64,000 nucleotides of DNA, from assembly GCF_002272075.1 (NCBI RefSeq), contig NZ_NPBJ01000013.1:230409-294408 (forward strand). The letters are read 5' to 3'. This DNA comes from Terribacillus saccharophilus. GTDB taxonomy: Bacteria > Bacillota > Bacilli > Bacillales > Amphibacillaceae. The position numbers and the translations under genes are program-made. A model generated the notes under the pieces. It was not told where the DNA came from. It searched no databases and saw only the letters and a program-made list of their open reading frames with translations. Position 1 is the stretch's first letter; each line of letters opens with the position of its first letter. Below are positions 49,838 through 57,886 of this stretch, piece by piece.

Positions 49838-49872
49838 CAAAAAGCCAACTCCTTGCACATGCGTTTCTCTTT

Positions 49873-49880
49873 ATATCGGC
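49873..49880 (-). promoter_or_regulatory. Sigma-D -10 element upstream of flaG
   Basis: GCCGATAT, a perfect match to the sigma-D -10. The -35 (TTCA at a 15-bp spacer) is poor. Located 36 bases before the flaG start. Confidence 0.65.
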
Positions 49881-49918
49881 AGGATGTGTAAGATGTGAAT
49901 AGCGGAAGGGTAAAAAAG

Positions 49919-49955
49919 CACAAAAAAAAAGAGCACAGCCACCTGTACCCGTACA
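49919..49955 (-). terminator. Probable terminator of the reductase gene
   Basis: Minus-strand run of nine T's after a weak CACA...TGTG structure (49930-49955); the stem is poor, so confidence is low. Confidence 0.4.
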
Positions 49956-49963
49956 TGTGAAGA

Positions 49964-50731
49964 TTAATTGTATACAATACCACCATCAATTAGAATTGCC
50001 TGACCTGTCATATAGTCAGCGTCTTCAGAAGCAAGATAGGAAACGAACTTGGCAACATCTTCAGGTTCCTCGCTGCGACCAAGCGCAATATCATTCGTGA
50101 ACTTCTCGAATGCCTGGCCTTTTTCTAGTCCCATGTAATCCACCATTTTGTCATCTATCCGTTCCCACATGCTAGTGCCGACAACTCCTGGGCAGTAAGC
50201 ATTAACTGTAATTTTATCCTGTGCCAGTTCCTGAGCAGCAACTTGTGTCAAACCGCGAACTGCAAACTTGGTAGCTGAATATGCACCAAGTAGGCTGAAA
50301 CCTTTATGACCGGCAATGGAACAGGCATTAATGATTTTCCCGCCACCCTGTTTCTTCATCTGTTCAGCGGCTGCTTGCATACCAAACACTGTACCATTCA
50401 CGTTAATGCTGAATATTTTATTCAGATCATCTTCGCTCACTTCTAAAATCGGAGCAACTTGATCTACACCTGCATTATTGACGAACACATCGACAGAACC
50501 AAATGCTTCTGCTGCCTTCTCCACTAGCTGGAACATATCATCCCGTTTGCTTACATTCGCCGGAATACTAATCGCTTCAATACCGTTATCTTTCAATTCC
50601 TGTACTGTCTCTGAAGCTTTGTCTTCCTGTAAATCACTGATAACAATGTTAAAACCATCATTCCCAAGCCTAGTTGCAATTGCTTTCCCAATACCTTGTG
50701 CAGATCCTGTAATTACAGCTGTTTTTGCCAT
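49964..50731 (-). CDS. Acetoin/diacetyl reductase (short-chain dehydrogenase)
   Basis: Classical SDR of 255 aa, most like (S)-acetoin-forming diacetyl reductase/2,3-butanediol dehydrogenase (BudC/ButA). Cofactor site TGSAQGIG (8-15), NNAG (about 88-91), catalytic Ser in ACSIAG, Tyr and Lys in YSATK. The segments [28 protein letters not shown] and the ending [14 protein letters not shown] are typical of acetoin reductases. It sits inside the flagellar block as an unrelated insertion. A 12-bp inverted repeat covers its ribosome binding site. Confidence 0.85.
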   Translation of the reverse strand: MAKTAVITGSAQGIGKAIATRLGNDGFNIVISDLQEDKASETVQELKDNGIEAISIPANVSKRDDMFQLVEKAAEAFGSVDVFVNNAGVDQVAPILEVSEDDLNKIFSINVNGTVFGMQAAAEQMKKQGGGKIINACSIAGHKGFSLLGAYSATKFAVRGLTQVAAQELAQDKITVNAYCPGVVGTSMWERIDDKMVDYMGLEKGQAFEKFTNDIALGRSEEPEDVAKFVSYLASEDADYMTGQAILIDGGIVYN

Positions 50732-50742
50732 TTCTACCAGCT

Positions 50743-50786
50743 CCTTTTCTACTAATTCAATAGTCTTTTTCCACTAGTAGAAAAGG
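50743..50786 (-). promoter_or_regulatory. Perfect 12-bp inverted repeat over the reductase ribosome binding site
   Basis: CCTTTTCTACTA (50743-50754) and TAGTAGAAAAGG (50775-50786) are exact complements with 20 bases between. The inner arm includes the Shine-Dalgarno AAAAGGAG, so in RNA the 12-bp stem would hide it; in DNA the two arms could be operator half-sites. A shorter near-palindrome centred on ACTAGT overlaps the outer arm (50766-50784). Confidence 0.55.
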
Positions 50787-50816
50787 ATGAAACGTCAAAA
50801 TGTAAGCAGTTTCAAC

Positions 50817-51662
50817 TTAATTAATAGAAATGCGTTTGCTGGTCCGAATTGCTTGGGTTAATGTCGCTGTTGTCCTAGCGTTGAAGCTGACACCTAGCTG
50901 GACAGCAGTCTGCGCGATTTCCGGACGCATTCCAGAGATCACCGTTTCTACGCCTACTAGTTTTAGTGCATCAACTAGATAGAAGATTTGCTGTGCGACC
51001 ATTGTATCAATGATAATGACACCCGATAAATCAATGAATAATAAGTCAACATCCTGTTCAGTACATTCACGCAATGTATTCTCCAAAATCAGTTTTGCTC
51101 GATTCGTATCAATATCACCCACTAGCGGCAGCAGCGCAGTTGTATCGTTTAGCAGAATAACCGGCGAACTAAGCTCATTGATCATTTCCTGCTGGGCTTG
51201 CAGCTTACGATTCGAATAATGGTGCATTTCCTCTGTAAATTTAAGAATGACATCATCAAAAGCCTTAATAATTTCACGGTTCCATAGCTCAAACATATCT
51301 TGGTCAATGGTATCTTTATGTAAGGTATAGAATTCACGAATTAAATCCAGATGCTGACCGCGAGTAACCATGAACTCCCGGATAATCTGATGAGTAGGTG
51401 TATTCAAATGGTTCTCGTCACGCGCTGTGGCCACAATCCATTCCTGAAAATCCTTTTCAAAAGCTTCTTTATCTTCTATAAATATTCGGAAGAAATGAAG
51501 ATGAAATTCGTAGTTTTGTAATTTGAGGTTATGTATGGTTTCTGGATCGTTGGATGCGTAAACGCCTGAACTATTGGTTTTGTCCAACTGTTCATACCAC
51601 TTTTCATTTAGGTCTTTTGCTTTTTGTTCTAAAAACAAATACAAGTCTTTATTCCTATGCAT
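50817..51662 (-). CDS. RsbR-paralogue stressosome protein
   Basis: 281 aa. A non-haem-globin-like N-terminal sensor region (1-150) is joined to a C-terminal STAS domain (about 165-275). The two threonines phosphorylated by RsbT in RsbRA (171 and 205) correspond to Thr186 (GDIDTNRA) and Thr220 (VIIIDTMVAQQ), also 34 residues apart. Such co-antagonists assemble into the stressosome that feeds sigma-B activation. No rsbS, rsbT or rsbU is adjacent, so it is an orphan paralogue. A sigma-B-like promoter lies upstream, suggesting feedback. CTAGGAGGAG is the ribosome binding site. Confidence 0.9.
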   Translation of the reverse strand: MHRNKDLYLFLEQKAKDLNEKWYEQLDKTNSSGVYASNDPETIHNLKLQNYEFHLHFFRIFIEDKEAFEKDFQEWIVATARDENHLNTPTHQIIREFMVTRGQHLDLIREFYTLHKDTIDQDMFELWNREIIKAFDDVILKFTEEMHHYSNRKLQAQQEMINELSSPVILLNDTTALLPLVGDIDTNRAKLILENTLRECTEQDVDLLFIDLSGVIIIDTMVAQQIFYLVDALKLVGVETVISGMRPEIAQTAVQLGVSFNARTTATLTQAIRTSKRISIN

Positions 51663-51796
51663 TTTACTGCTCCTCCTAGGGATTCAATTAATATCATTAT
51701 GTATAAATATAAGTAATTTCAGCATTTTTGTAAATTTATAAGATGTTTTTCTGAAAATTCTTTATCACTCCTGAATTAGGAGAATTTCCCCACTCT

Positions 51797-51822
51797 ATAC
51801 CCACTTTTTCCTTAGTTAAAAC
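51797..51822 (-). promoter_or_regulatory. Sigma-B promoter of the RsbR paralogue
   Basis: GTTTTA (51817-51822), 14-bp spacer, GGGTAT (51797-51802), giving a leader of about 130 bases that contains a small CTCCT/AGGAG hairpin. Confidence 0.75.
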
Positions 51823-51830
51823 CTCTTTTT

Positions 51831-51866
51831 CAAAAATAAAAAAACCGTCATTAAAATGACGGTTTT
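51831..51866 (-). terminator. Terminator overlapping the stop codon of the GT/TagF-type gene
   Basis: Perfect 10-bp stem AAAACCGTCA / TGACGGTTTT (51841-51866) then TTTATTTTTG on the minus strand. The stop codon (51865-51867) lies in the first arm. Confidence 0.9.
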
Positions 51867-54366
51867 ACACAGGTTGGGTATAAACAGAAATCTTCTCCTG
51901 AATAAATTTCCAAACTCTTTCAGAAGAATTGCTGTCTTGGTAGTGATGCACTTGATCTCGTATTTGCTTACGTTCAGCGCCATACCAGGAAGGATTCTCC
52001 AAAAAGGACGACAGTGCATCTTGCAGCGCTTCCTGTGTCGTCACTTTCGGTCCTGGCGTCCAGTTGGTATACGAATCTAGTATGAACCCGCGATTTTGCT
52101 GATAAGACTGTAAATCTACCGGTGAAAAGATAATTGGCTTATCCAGTAGCAAATAATCGAAATAAATGGAGGAATAATCCGTAATCAGCATATCCGCAAG
52201 CGGCATGATTTCGTACAAATCCATTCCATAGCGCGTCAACATCTCATCCGTCAGCAAATGGACACGTGTTTGCATCTCGAAATGATTTAGAAACAATTTT
52301 TCCTCAGCTGGATGCAGTTTAACGATCAGCTCCAGATTTTCTCTCTCTAGAAAATCGTAAAATTGATCATTATCAAAGCTTTCCATACCGAAAAGATTAT
52401 CCCGATTTAAATTCGTATCCGCTCGATCATTATGAGCTACCTGCCTATAAGTCGGCATAAAGAAAATCATTCGACTTTCACTTGGATCTATATCGAATTC
52501 TTCTCTGAGGAAATGTGTATCAGGTCGCTGCAGCAGCAAATCATTACGAGGTGCGCCGGTCAGCTGGATATGTTCAGGATTCAGCTTGAAACAACGAGTC
52601 ATCAAATCACTGAAGAACTCTGAGTACGAACATACATAATTAATGCTCGCCCATCGATCCGCCAGTACATGTTTGTTTTGCTCGTTTTTGTCCTGGTATC
52701 CCATAGCTTTCAGCGGGAATCCATGCCATGTATCGAAGATTAACTGGTTTGGATTATAAAGCTTTTTATTGTGTTTGATATTCGCTTCCGTAATGATTAA
52801 TACGTCAGCAGCTTTGACTTTTTCCTGGAATTCCTGTGTTTCCTGCTGTTGTAGAAGCTCTACATCAAAAGCCTCTCGGACGGCTTCAGGAATATATTTA
52901 GCTAATGCGTACGTATTCGAGCCGCTGCTGTTACGCGCTACCATCGCCAGCTTTTTACGTCCAGTAGTGGAAACAGATAGCTCATCTGGTCTATAGGGCG
53001 CTTCTCGGTGCAGCTGATCGATTTTCCATGTTCCCGCCTTATTTACCAGCTCTAGTCTGCAATATACTTTCTCAGAACGATTTTGCTCTTTCCAAGTTTG
53101 GATCAGAAGCAAGCGTACTGAAGCTCTTGTATAATGAAAGTCAACAGATTCTACTTTAGGATATGCAACCTGTCTCGTTACATCGGCCTCAACTGGCTTG
53201 AACTCTTCCATAATATATCGCTGGGTGAAGAAACTCGCTAAATAATCGACCTCTTCCTCCGTTTGAATGACTGACTCAGATCCATCAATTGCACAAGTTA
53301 AAATATCGTTCAATACTTTATAGTAGAGATATTGTGAATCATGAATCGCCTGCAAAGGTATTTCTGTATCACTTTCATCATTTAAGGCATTCTCTAGGTT
53401 ATGCACTACAGAATCAATGTAATATGGCTGGACCATTGATTGGCATTTTTCCGCTGTAGGCAATTCATAAGTACCCTCAGCGATAGCATGCAAATTATCC
53501 AAAGTTGGCAGCTCTTCACTAGATCCTTCAAAGACTGTTACAACTCCTCTAGATAATGCTTCAACTGTTAGCAAGTGAGATTCTTCATAGTTGCCATTAA
53601 CAATAATTGCTGTTGCCGAATCGACAAGCCGCCACGTGTCTTCCGTTGCATCTTTCCAATCAATTGTTACGATCCCCATTTTAAGAGCCATTTCTTGAAT
53701 AGCCGCCTTATCAGAACCCTCACCGATCATCGTCAACTGCGCTTTATTCTGTATACTTCTAAAGGCAGTAAAAATCTGCTCAAAATGGTTATCGAACAAA
53801 GACAGTTCACCGACAGAAATAAAATGTGCATTATCTGCAGGTCGAGGAATTGTATCATGCTTCTCCTGCAATATCGGATCACCAATCATATGCAGCCATT
53901 GATCTTGAAACGCGTATCGCTGAATTGCTTCCTCAAGCTGTTCGTTCATTACCAAATGCCGATCAGCAAATTTTAGCGCATCTTCATAACCATACTCCTC
54001 AGGTACTCCTTGCAACCATGAATAGATTCGAGGTGCCGAGCCCTGAAGCTGCGCTACAGCTGTTCGGCATACATAATTAAGAAGCGGTGCTCGTACTGCA
54101 ACAATCACATCCGGCTTGCCATGATGACGTAAGCTATTTGTATACCCTTCTATAAGTGAATCCGGATTCTCGTACTCTAGCCCACTTTTCTCTCCATAAT
54201 AATGGATTTCCGGTAAAGCAGACTCCCATTCCGCATGTTCCGGGCGATACGCTTGGAACACACGTACTTGATGACCACGTTCTGTCAGCAGATTTGCTGT
54301 CTTTGTTAAAGTCTGTTCTAGCTGGCCGCTACCGTCAGCGTAGATGAGGGCGAAATCAATGATCAT
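51865..54366 (-). CDS. Glycosyltransferase - CDP-glycerol glycerophosphotransferase fusion
   Basis: 833-aa cytoplasmic or membrane-peripheral protein with two enzyme modules. Residues 1 to about 340 look like a GT-B glycosyltransferase (ISVGELSLFDNHFEQI...LTMIGEGSD, EALSRGVVTVFEGSSEELPT). A 100-residue middle part (about 365-460) is unassigned. The C-terminal part (about 465-833) is a TagF/TarF-type CDP-glycerol:glycerophosphate transferase with FDTWHGFPLKAMGY, FMPTYR, LITDYSSIYFDYLLLDKPI and RGFILDSY. It is encoded directly next to hag, in a block otherwise devoted to flagella, so it may modify flagellin with a glycerol-phosphate-containing glycan; a wall teichoic acid role is the alternative. 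GGAGG lies eight bases before the ATG. Confidence 0.85.
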   Translation of the reverse strand: MIIDFALIYADGSGQLEQTLTKTANLLTERGHQVRVFQAYRPEHAEWESALPEIHYYGEKSGLEYENPDSLIEGYTNSLRHHGKPDVIVAVRAPLLNYVCRTAVAQLQGSAPRIYSWLQGVPEEYGYEDALKFADRHLVMNEQLEEAIQRYAFQDQWLHMIGDPILQEKHDTIPRPADNAHFISVGELSLFDNHFEQIFTAFRSIQNKAQLTMIGEGSDKAAIQEMALKMGIVTIDWKDATEDTWRLVDSATAIIVNGNYEESHLLTVEALSRGVVTVFEGSSEELPTLDNLHAIAEGTYELPTAEKCQSMVQPYYIDSVVHNLENALNDESDTEIPLQAIHDSQYLYYKVLNDILTCAIDGSESVIQTEEEVDYLASFFTQRYIMEEFKPVEADVTRQVAYPKVESVDFHYTRASVRLLLIQTWKEQNRSEKVYCRLELVNKAGTWKIDQLHREAPYRPDELSVSTTGRKKLAMVARNSSGSNTYALAKYIPEAVREAFDVELLQQQETQEFQEKVKAADVLIITEANIKHNKKLYNPNQLIFDTWHGFPLKAMGYQDKNEQNKHVLADRWASINYVCSYSEFFSDLMTRCFKLNPEHIQLTGAPRNDLLLQRPDTHFLREEFDIDPSESRMIFFMPTYRQVAHNDRADTNLNRDNLFGMESFDNDQFYDFLERENLELIVKLHPAEEKLFLNHFEMQTRVHLLTDEMLTRYGMDLYEIMPLADMLITDYSSIYFDYLLLDKPIIFSPVDLQSYQQNRGFILDSYTNWTPGPKVTTQEALQDALSSFLENPSWYGAERKQIRDQVHHYQDSNSSERVWKFIQEKISVYTQPV

Positions 54367-54433
54367 GAGCGAACCTCCGATACAAGTAGTTGTTGTTCTT
54401 ATTCTACAAGTTTACTCACGGATTTGCACATAC

Positions 54434-54474
54434 AAAAAAAATCGCACAAGGCGACTAACGCCTGTGCGATTTTT
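54434..54474 (-). terminator. Terminator of hag
   Basis: AAATCGCACA / TGTGCGATTT stem with inner GCG/CGC, followed by at least six T's on the minus strand. Confidence 0.93.
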
Positions 54475-54495
54475 AGTAAAAAGCTCTTCAAGAAC

Positions 54496-55542
54496 TTACT
54501 GAAGCAATTGAAGTACGCCTTGTGGCTGCTGGTTAGCTTGAGCCAACATAGACTGAGCTGCTTGAGAAAGAATGTTGTTCTTAGTGAATTCCATCATTTC
54601 AGAAGCCATGTCAACATCACGAATACGAGACTCAGCAGCTGTTAGGTTTTCAGAAGATGTACCTAGGTTATTGATAGTGTGATCAAGGCGATTTTGAACC
54701 GCACCTAGTTTAGAACGCTCAGCAGATACACTCTGGATTGCTTTGTCAAGAGTAGTGATTGCTGAATCAGCAGAACTTTCATCAGAGATATCAATACCTT
54801 TTGTAACAGTAGCGTCATCAGCTAGTGCTGCAGTAGCTTCACTGAATGCAACAGTACCTGTTTTAGCTTCTACGCCAGTACCAGCAGTGTCAGCTTTTAG
54901 GTCTGCAAGTTTGTAGTATCCATCATTATGGAATACAGCTACAGCATCACCATTAGCATCCTGAAGTGTTTTTGCTCCTGTAAGATCTACACCGTCTACA
55001 GTGATATCTTCAGTAGCAGCAGTAAGTTTGTTGTCTACTTTAAGTGCATTAGCACCCATATCAGCGATAGAAACGTTAATGCTTTGACCTTCGTTAGCAC
55101 CAATATGGAAAGTAAGGTCAGTAGCTTCACCGTTGATTAGTTTTTTTGTATTGAATTCAGTATCTGTAGAGATACGAGTGATTTCTTCTGCAAGTTGGTC
55201 TACTTCTTTTTGAAGCTCAGCACGGTCAGCGTTAGTATTTGTGTCGTTAGAAGACTGTGTAGCCAACTCACGCATACGCTGTAGAATAGAATGAGTTTCG
55301 TTCAAAGCACCCTCAGCAGTTTGGATCAAAGAGATACCATCTTGTGCGTTTTTAGAAGCCATGTCAAGACCACGGATCTGTCCGCGCATTTTTTCGGAGA
55401 TTGCTAGACCTGCAGCATCGTCTCCAGCTTTGTTGATTTTAAGACCTGAAGATAGCTTTTCTAAAGATCCTTGAGTTGCAGCAGAGTTAGCACTTAGTTT
55501 GTTGTAAGTGTTAAGAGCAGCGATATTATGATTGATTCTCAT
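54496..55542 (-). CDS. hag: Flagellin
   Basis: Filament subunit, 348 aa. Start at MRINHNIAALN (55540-55542) with AAGGAGG upstream. The conserved D0/D1 N-terminal part (1-160, including SSGLKINKAGDDAAGLAIS and the GQSI/N-type coil) and C-terminal part (about 265-348, ending ANQQPQGVLQLLQ) flank a Thr/Ala/Asp-rich variable domain (about 165-260) somewhat longer than in B. subtilis Hag (304 aa). The extra surface Ser/Thr residues are possible modification sites. Sigma-D promoter and CsrA sites lie in the leader; terminator follows. Confidence 0.97.
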   Translation of the reverse strand: MRINHNIAALNTYNKLSANSAATQGSLEKLSSGLKINKAGDDAAGLAISEKMRGQIRGLDMASKNAQDGISLIQTAEGALNETHSILQRMRELATQSSNDTNTNADRAELQKEVDQLAEEITRISTDTEFNTKKLINGEATDLTFHIGANEGQSINVSIADMGANALKVDNKLTAATEDITVDGVDLTGAKTLQDANGDAVAVFHNDGYYKLADLKADTAGTGVEAKTGTVAFSEATAALADDATVTKGIDISDESSADSAITTLDKAIQSVSAERSKLGAVQNRLDHTINNLGTSSENLTAAESRIRDVDMASEMMEFTKNNILSQAAQSMLAQANQQPQGVLQLLQ

Positions 55543-55548
55543 TATAAA

Positions 55549-55587
55549 ATTCCTCCTTGAATGTAAGTACAGCCCACATCCTTGTGG
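55549..55587 (-). promoter_or_regulatory. CsrA binding sites in the hag leader
   Basis: On the minus strand CCACA-AGGA-TGTGG (55574-55587) is a 5-bp hairpin with the CsrA-type GGA exposed in the loop and matches ACARGGAUGU closely. A second GGA site, CAAGGAGGA at the Shine-Dalgarno, lies about 20 bases downstream. Two-site binding across the ribosome binding site is the known mode of hag repression in B. subtilis. Confidence 0.8.
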
Positions 55588-55640
55588 TTTCACTGGTTCG
55601 CAGCGGTCGGCCGCCCGTGCTTACCTTTGCTGTACTATTT

Positions 55641-55667
55641 ATATCGGAGGATTTCACCATATGTTTA
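55641..55667 (-). promoter_or_regulatory. Sigma-D promoter of hag
   Basis: TAAA (55664-55667), 15-bp spacer, TCCGATAT (55641-55648); consensus TAAA-N15-GCCGATAT. Confidence 0.85.
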
Positions 55668-55676
55668 GCTTTTTCT

Positions 55677-55895
55677 TTATTCTTTTTTTAAAAAATTAAG
55701 TAAATCGACAGAAGTTTCGACAGCCGCACTATTTTCCTGTTCAATTGATAGATAAACTTCCTTCCGATGTATAGCTATCTCTCTGGGAGCGTCTATACCA
55801 AGCTTGATCTGTTCACCATCAATACTCAGGACTTTTAATTCTATGTCATCACCAATCTTAACTGACTCTCCAACCTTTCTTGTGAGAACAAGCAT
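55677..55895 (-). CDS. csrA: Carbon storage regulator CsrA
   Basis: Dimeric RNA-binding translational repressor, 72 aa. N-terminal [23 protein letters not shown] carries the conserved beta-1 and Arg of the RNA site; the C-terminal extension is typical of the FliW-regulated class. Its ATG overlaps the fliW stop (TAATG). Target hag lies just downstream, and the antagonist FliW just upstream. Confidence 0.97.
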   Translation of the reverse strand: MLVLTRKVGESVKIGDDIELKVLSIDGEQIKLGIDAPREIAIHRKEVYLSIEQENSAAVETSVDLLNFLKKE

Positions 55896-56332
55896 TATTT
55901 TGCCCTCGCTTTCTCAGTTTGCAAAGGGGTACGAGAAGAAAAATCATCCGTAAGAATGACTTGCTGCCCTTTTAATGCATCTACATTAATAACAATTGGT
56001 GCCTGTAAATTAATCGTGCTCTTTTCAAAAGGTTTACGCAAAGTCAGTATTGATAAAACCTTCACTTGATCTGCTGTTGTGATTGCCAGCTCTTCTTTTG
56101 TTTGTTCACCCAAATCAAATGAATATTCCTCACAGAAATGGTAAGGGCTGGCCACTACAAATGCCACGTGGACTGTTTCAGTACTTTGCAGAATTTGAAA
56201 TACAGGGTTATCCGGAAAATCAATCAATACAAACATCTTTTCCTCCTGGAAACCCGGTAAGCCTTTAACGAAACGAATCACCTTATCCTCATCAACTAAC
56301 ATACTTCCAAAATATTTTGTTTCAATATTCAT
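55895..56332 (-). CDS. fliW: Flagellar assembly factor FliW
   Basis: 145-aa beta-barrel protein that binds either flagellin or CsrA; when flagellin leaves the cell, FliW frees to block CsrA allosterically. Conserved stretches [20 protein letters not shown] and [24 protein letters not shown] are present. Starts 11 bases after yviE and is coupled to csrA. Confidence 0.96.
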   Translation of the reverse strand: MNIETKYFGSMLVDEDKVIRFVKGLPGFQEEKMFVLIDFPDNPVFQILQSTETVHVAFVVASPYHFCEEYSFDLGEQTKEELAITTADQVKVLSILTLRKPFEKSTINLQAPIVINVDALKGQQVILTDDFSSRTPLQTEKARAK

Positions 56333-56343
56333 TTCTAAACTCC

Positions 56344-56937
56344 TTATATATTAAGTTCGAAACCATTAACGCCATAGAATTTCAAGTTTTCAAAGTCTAC
56401 TTTAAGTGACTGATATTGCATGATACCTGTATCCACTTGACCGCGTTCATAAGCGACCTGCGGCTTATTCGGGGTATTCTTTATTTCCGGAGCATTGATA
56501 TTCACATCAATTTCCAAATTAGATGGCTTATAATCGATTTTTACAGAAAAACGGGAGGGAATCCAGCCAATAGCGAAATCCTTCAATTTCCTTTCATCTA
56601 TCCGTTTCGCTTGTGCCACAATTGGATCTCCCCCATTTTCAATCTCCATCATTTCTTTGCCTTCCTGAACCCGGCGCGCTATGCCTTCCAAATTTGATTT
56701 CTTACCGAGGTTAGCAAAATCCTCTGTCCGCTTAAAAACAGATTTCAAGTCCATATCATTCCAAGCTTGTGTCTGATCAATAGTAAGCTTTGATGGGGTC
56801 GTATGCATTGTGATTTCCGCTTGAGGCTGACGGATAGTTTGCTCCGCTTCTGGCTGTTGAATATTTACAGTAGCATCTGTCGTATTAAGGCTTATCTTAG
56901 CTTGCTGAGACTGTAATCGTACCTGTGGCATTTGCAT
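56344..56937 (-). CDS. yviE: YviE-like protein (DUF6470)
   Basis: 197-aa soluble protein of the late flagellar operon. The first 55 residues are Gln/Thr-rich beta-like repeats (ISLNTTDATVNIQQPEAE, ITMHTTPSKLTIDQTQAW), followed by a helical segment and a beta C-terminal half. Its gene lies between flgL and fliW as in B. subtilis, where its role is unknown. Confidence 0.88.
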   Translation of the reverse strand: MQMPQVRLQSQQAKISLNTTDATVNIQQPEAEQTIRQPQAEITMHTTPSKLTIDQTQAWNDMDLKSVFKRTEDFANLGKKSNLEGIARRVQEGKEMMEIENGGDPIVAQAKRIDERKLKDFAIGWIPSRFSVKIDYKPSNLEIDVNINAPEIKNTPNKPQVAYERGQVDTGIMQYQSLKVDFENLKFYGVNGFELNI

Positions 56938-56994
56938 AAATATTGCTCCTTTCTACACAAAAAGCTCCGCCAACTGGCAGAGCTTTATCTATTT

Positions 56995-57879
56995 TTATCG
57001 TAGGAAGTCCATCAAGGTTGGTTGGATAATTCGTGCACCAGCAGACATTGCTGCTCGGTGTACAGCTTCCTGAGAAGTAAGATTCATAATAACTTCTTCC
57101 ATCTCGGCATCTTCGTTATTGGACATCAATTCTGTAGCAGAAAGCTCCTGGTCTCCCAAGCGCGATTCTACAAGATCCATGCGGTTCATCCGAGCACCTA
57201 TATCTGCTCGTTCATTGACAAGATTATTGATATTCTCATCAATCAGTCCAATGTATTGATCCAAGTCCTCATCAGAGCCATCCGAGCGAAGTGCAGCTGA
57301 GAAGTTATTCAAGTCATCGAATAATTTATTTCCGAATACTGCACCGCCATCGACATTGATTTTTACATCAACGCCTTTGGATAAAGTCAGATTAACAGCA
57401 TTAGAATTGAAATCTACAGTTGTGCTTCCATCCTCATTAATTGTAACTGGAGCAGTGTTAGTAGCGGAGCCATTAAAGATATATTTCTCATTTACTTGTG
57501 TATTCGCAATTGTTGCCAGCTGTTCTTTCAGCTGATCAACTTCCTCTGCAATATTACCCCTCTGGCCTTCTTCATAAGTACCATTGCTCGCTTGGACAGC
57601 CAGTTCCCGAAGTCGCTGCAGTGCACTTGTTGCGTTGCTCAAAGCGGAATCAGAGTTATCAATCCAAGTCTGCGCCTCTGATAGGTTTCGCTTGTACTGT
57701 GCTACATCACGTACCTCTGTTCGATAGCTCATACCCTTTGTAGCAACAACTGGATCATCAGAAGGCTTTGTGATTTTTTTCCCTGATGACAACTGTTCGG
57801 AGTACTTGTTCAGGTCACTGTAGCTGTTGCTCAAATTACGCAGCATACTGTTTGACATCATACTTTGTGTTATACGCAT
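56995..57879 (-). CDS. flgL: Flagellar hook-associated protein 3
   Basis: Hook-filament junction protein of 294 aa, flagellin-like. N-terminal MRITQSMMSNSMLRNLSNS with KPSDDPVVATKGMSYR, and C-terminal TSQEAVHRAAMSAGARIIQPTLMDFL. It follows flgK by seven bases. Confidence 0.96.
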   Translation of the reverse strand: MRITQSMMSNSMLRNLSNSYSDLNKYSEQLSSGKKITKPSDDPVVATKGMSYRTEVRDVAQYKRNLSEAQTWIDNSDSALSNATSALQRLRELAVQASNGTYEEGQRGNIAEEVDQLKEQLATIANTQVNEKYIFNGSATNTAPVTINEDGSTTVDFNSNAVNLTLSKGVDVKINVDGGAVFGNKLFDDLNNFSAALRSDGSDEDLDQYIGLIDENINNLVNERADIGARMNRMDLVESRLGDQELSATELMSNNEDAEMEEVIMNLTSQEAVHRAAMSAGARIIQPTLMDFLR

Positions 57880-57886
57880 GTTTCAC

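Noticed and set aside
50766..50800. Sigma-B promoter before the reductase (GTTTCA ... GTGGAA)
   Set aside because: The -10 does not match GGGWAW and the spacer is 13; much weaker than the other three sites.
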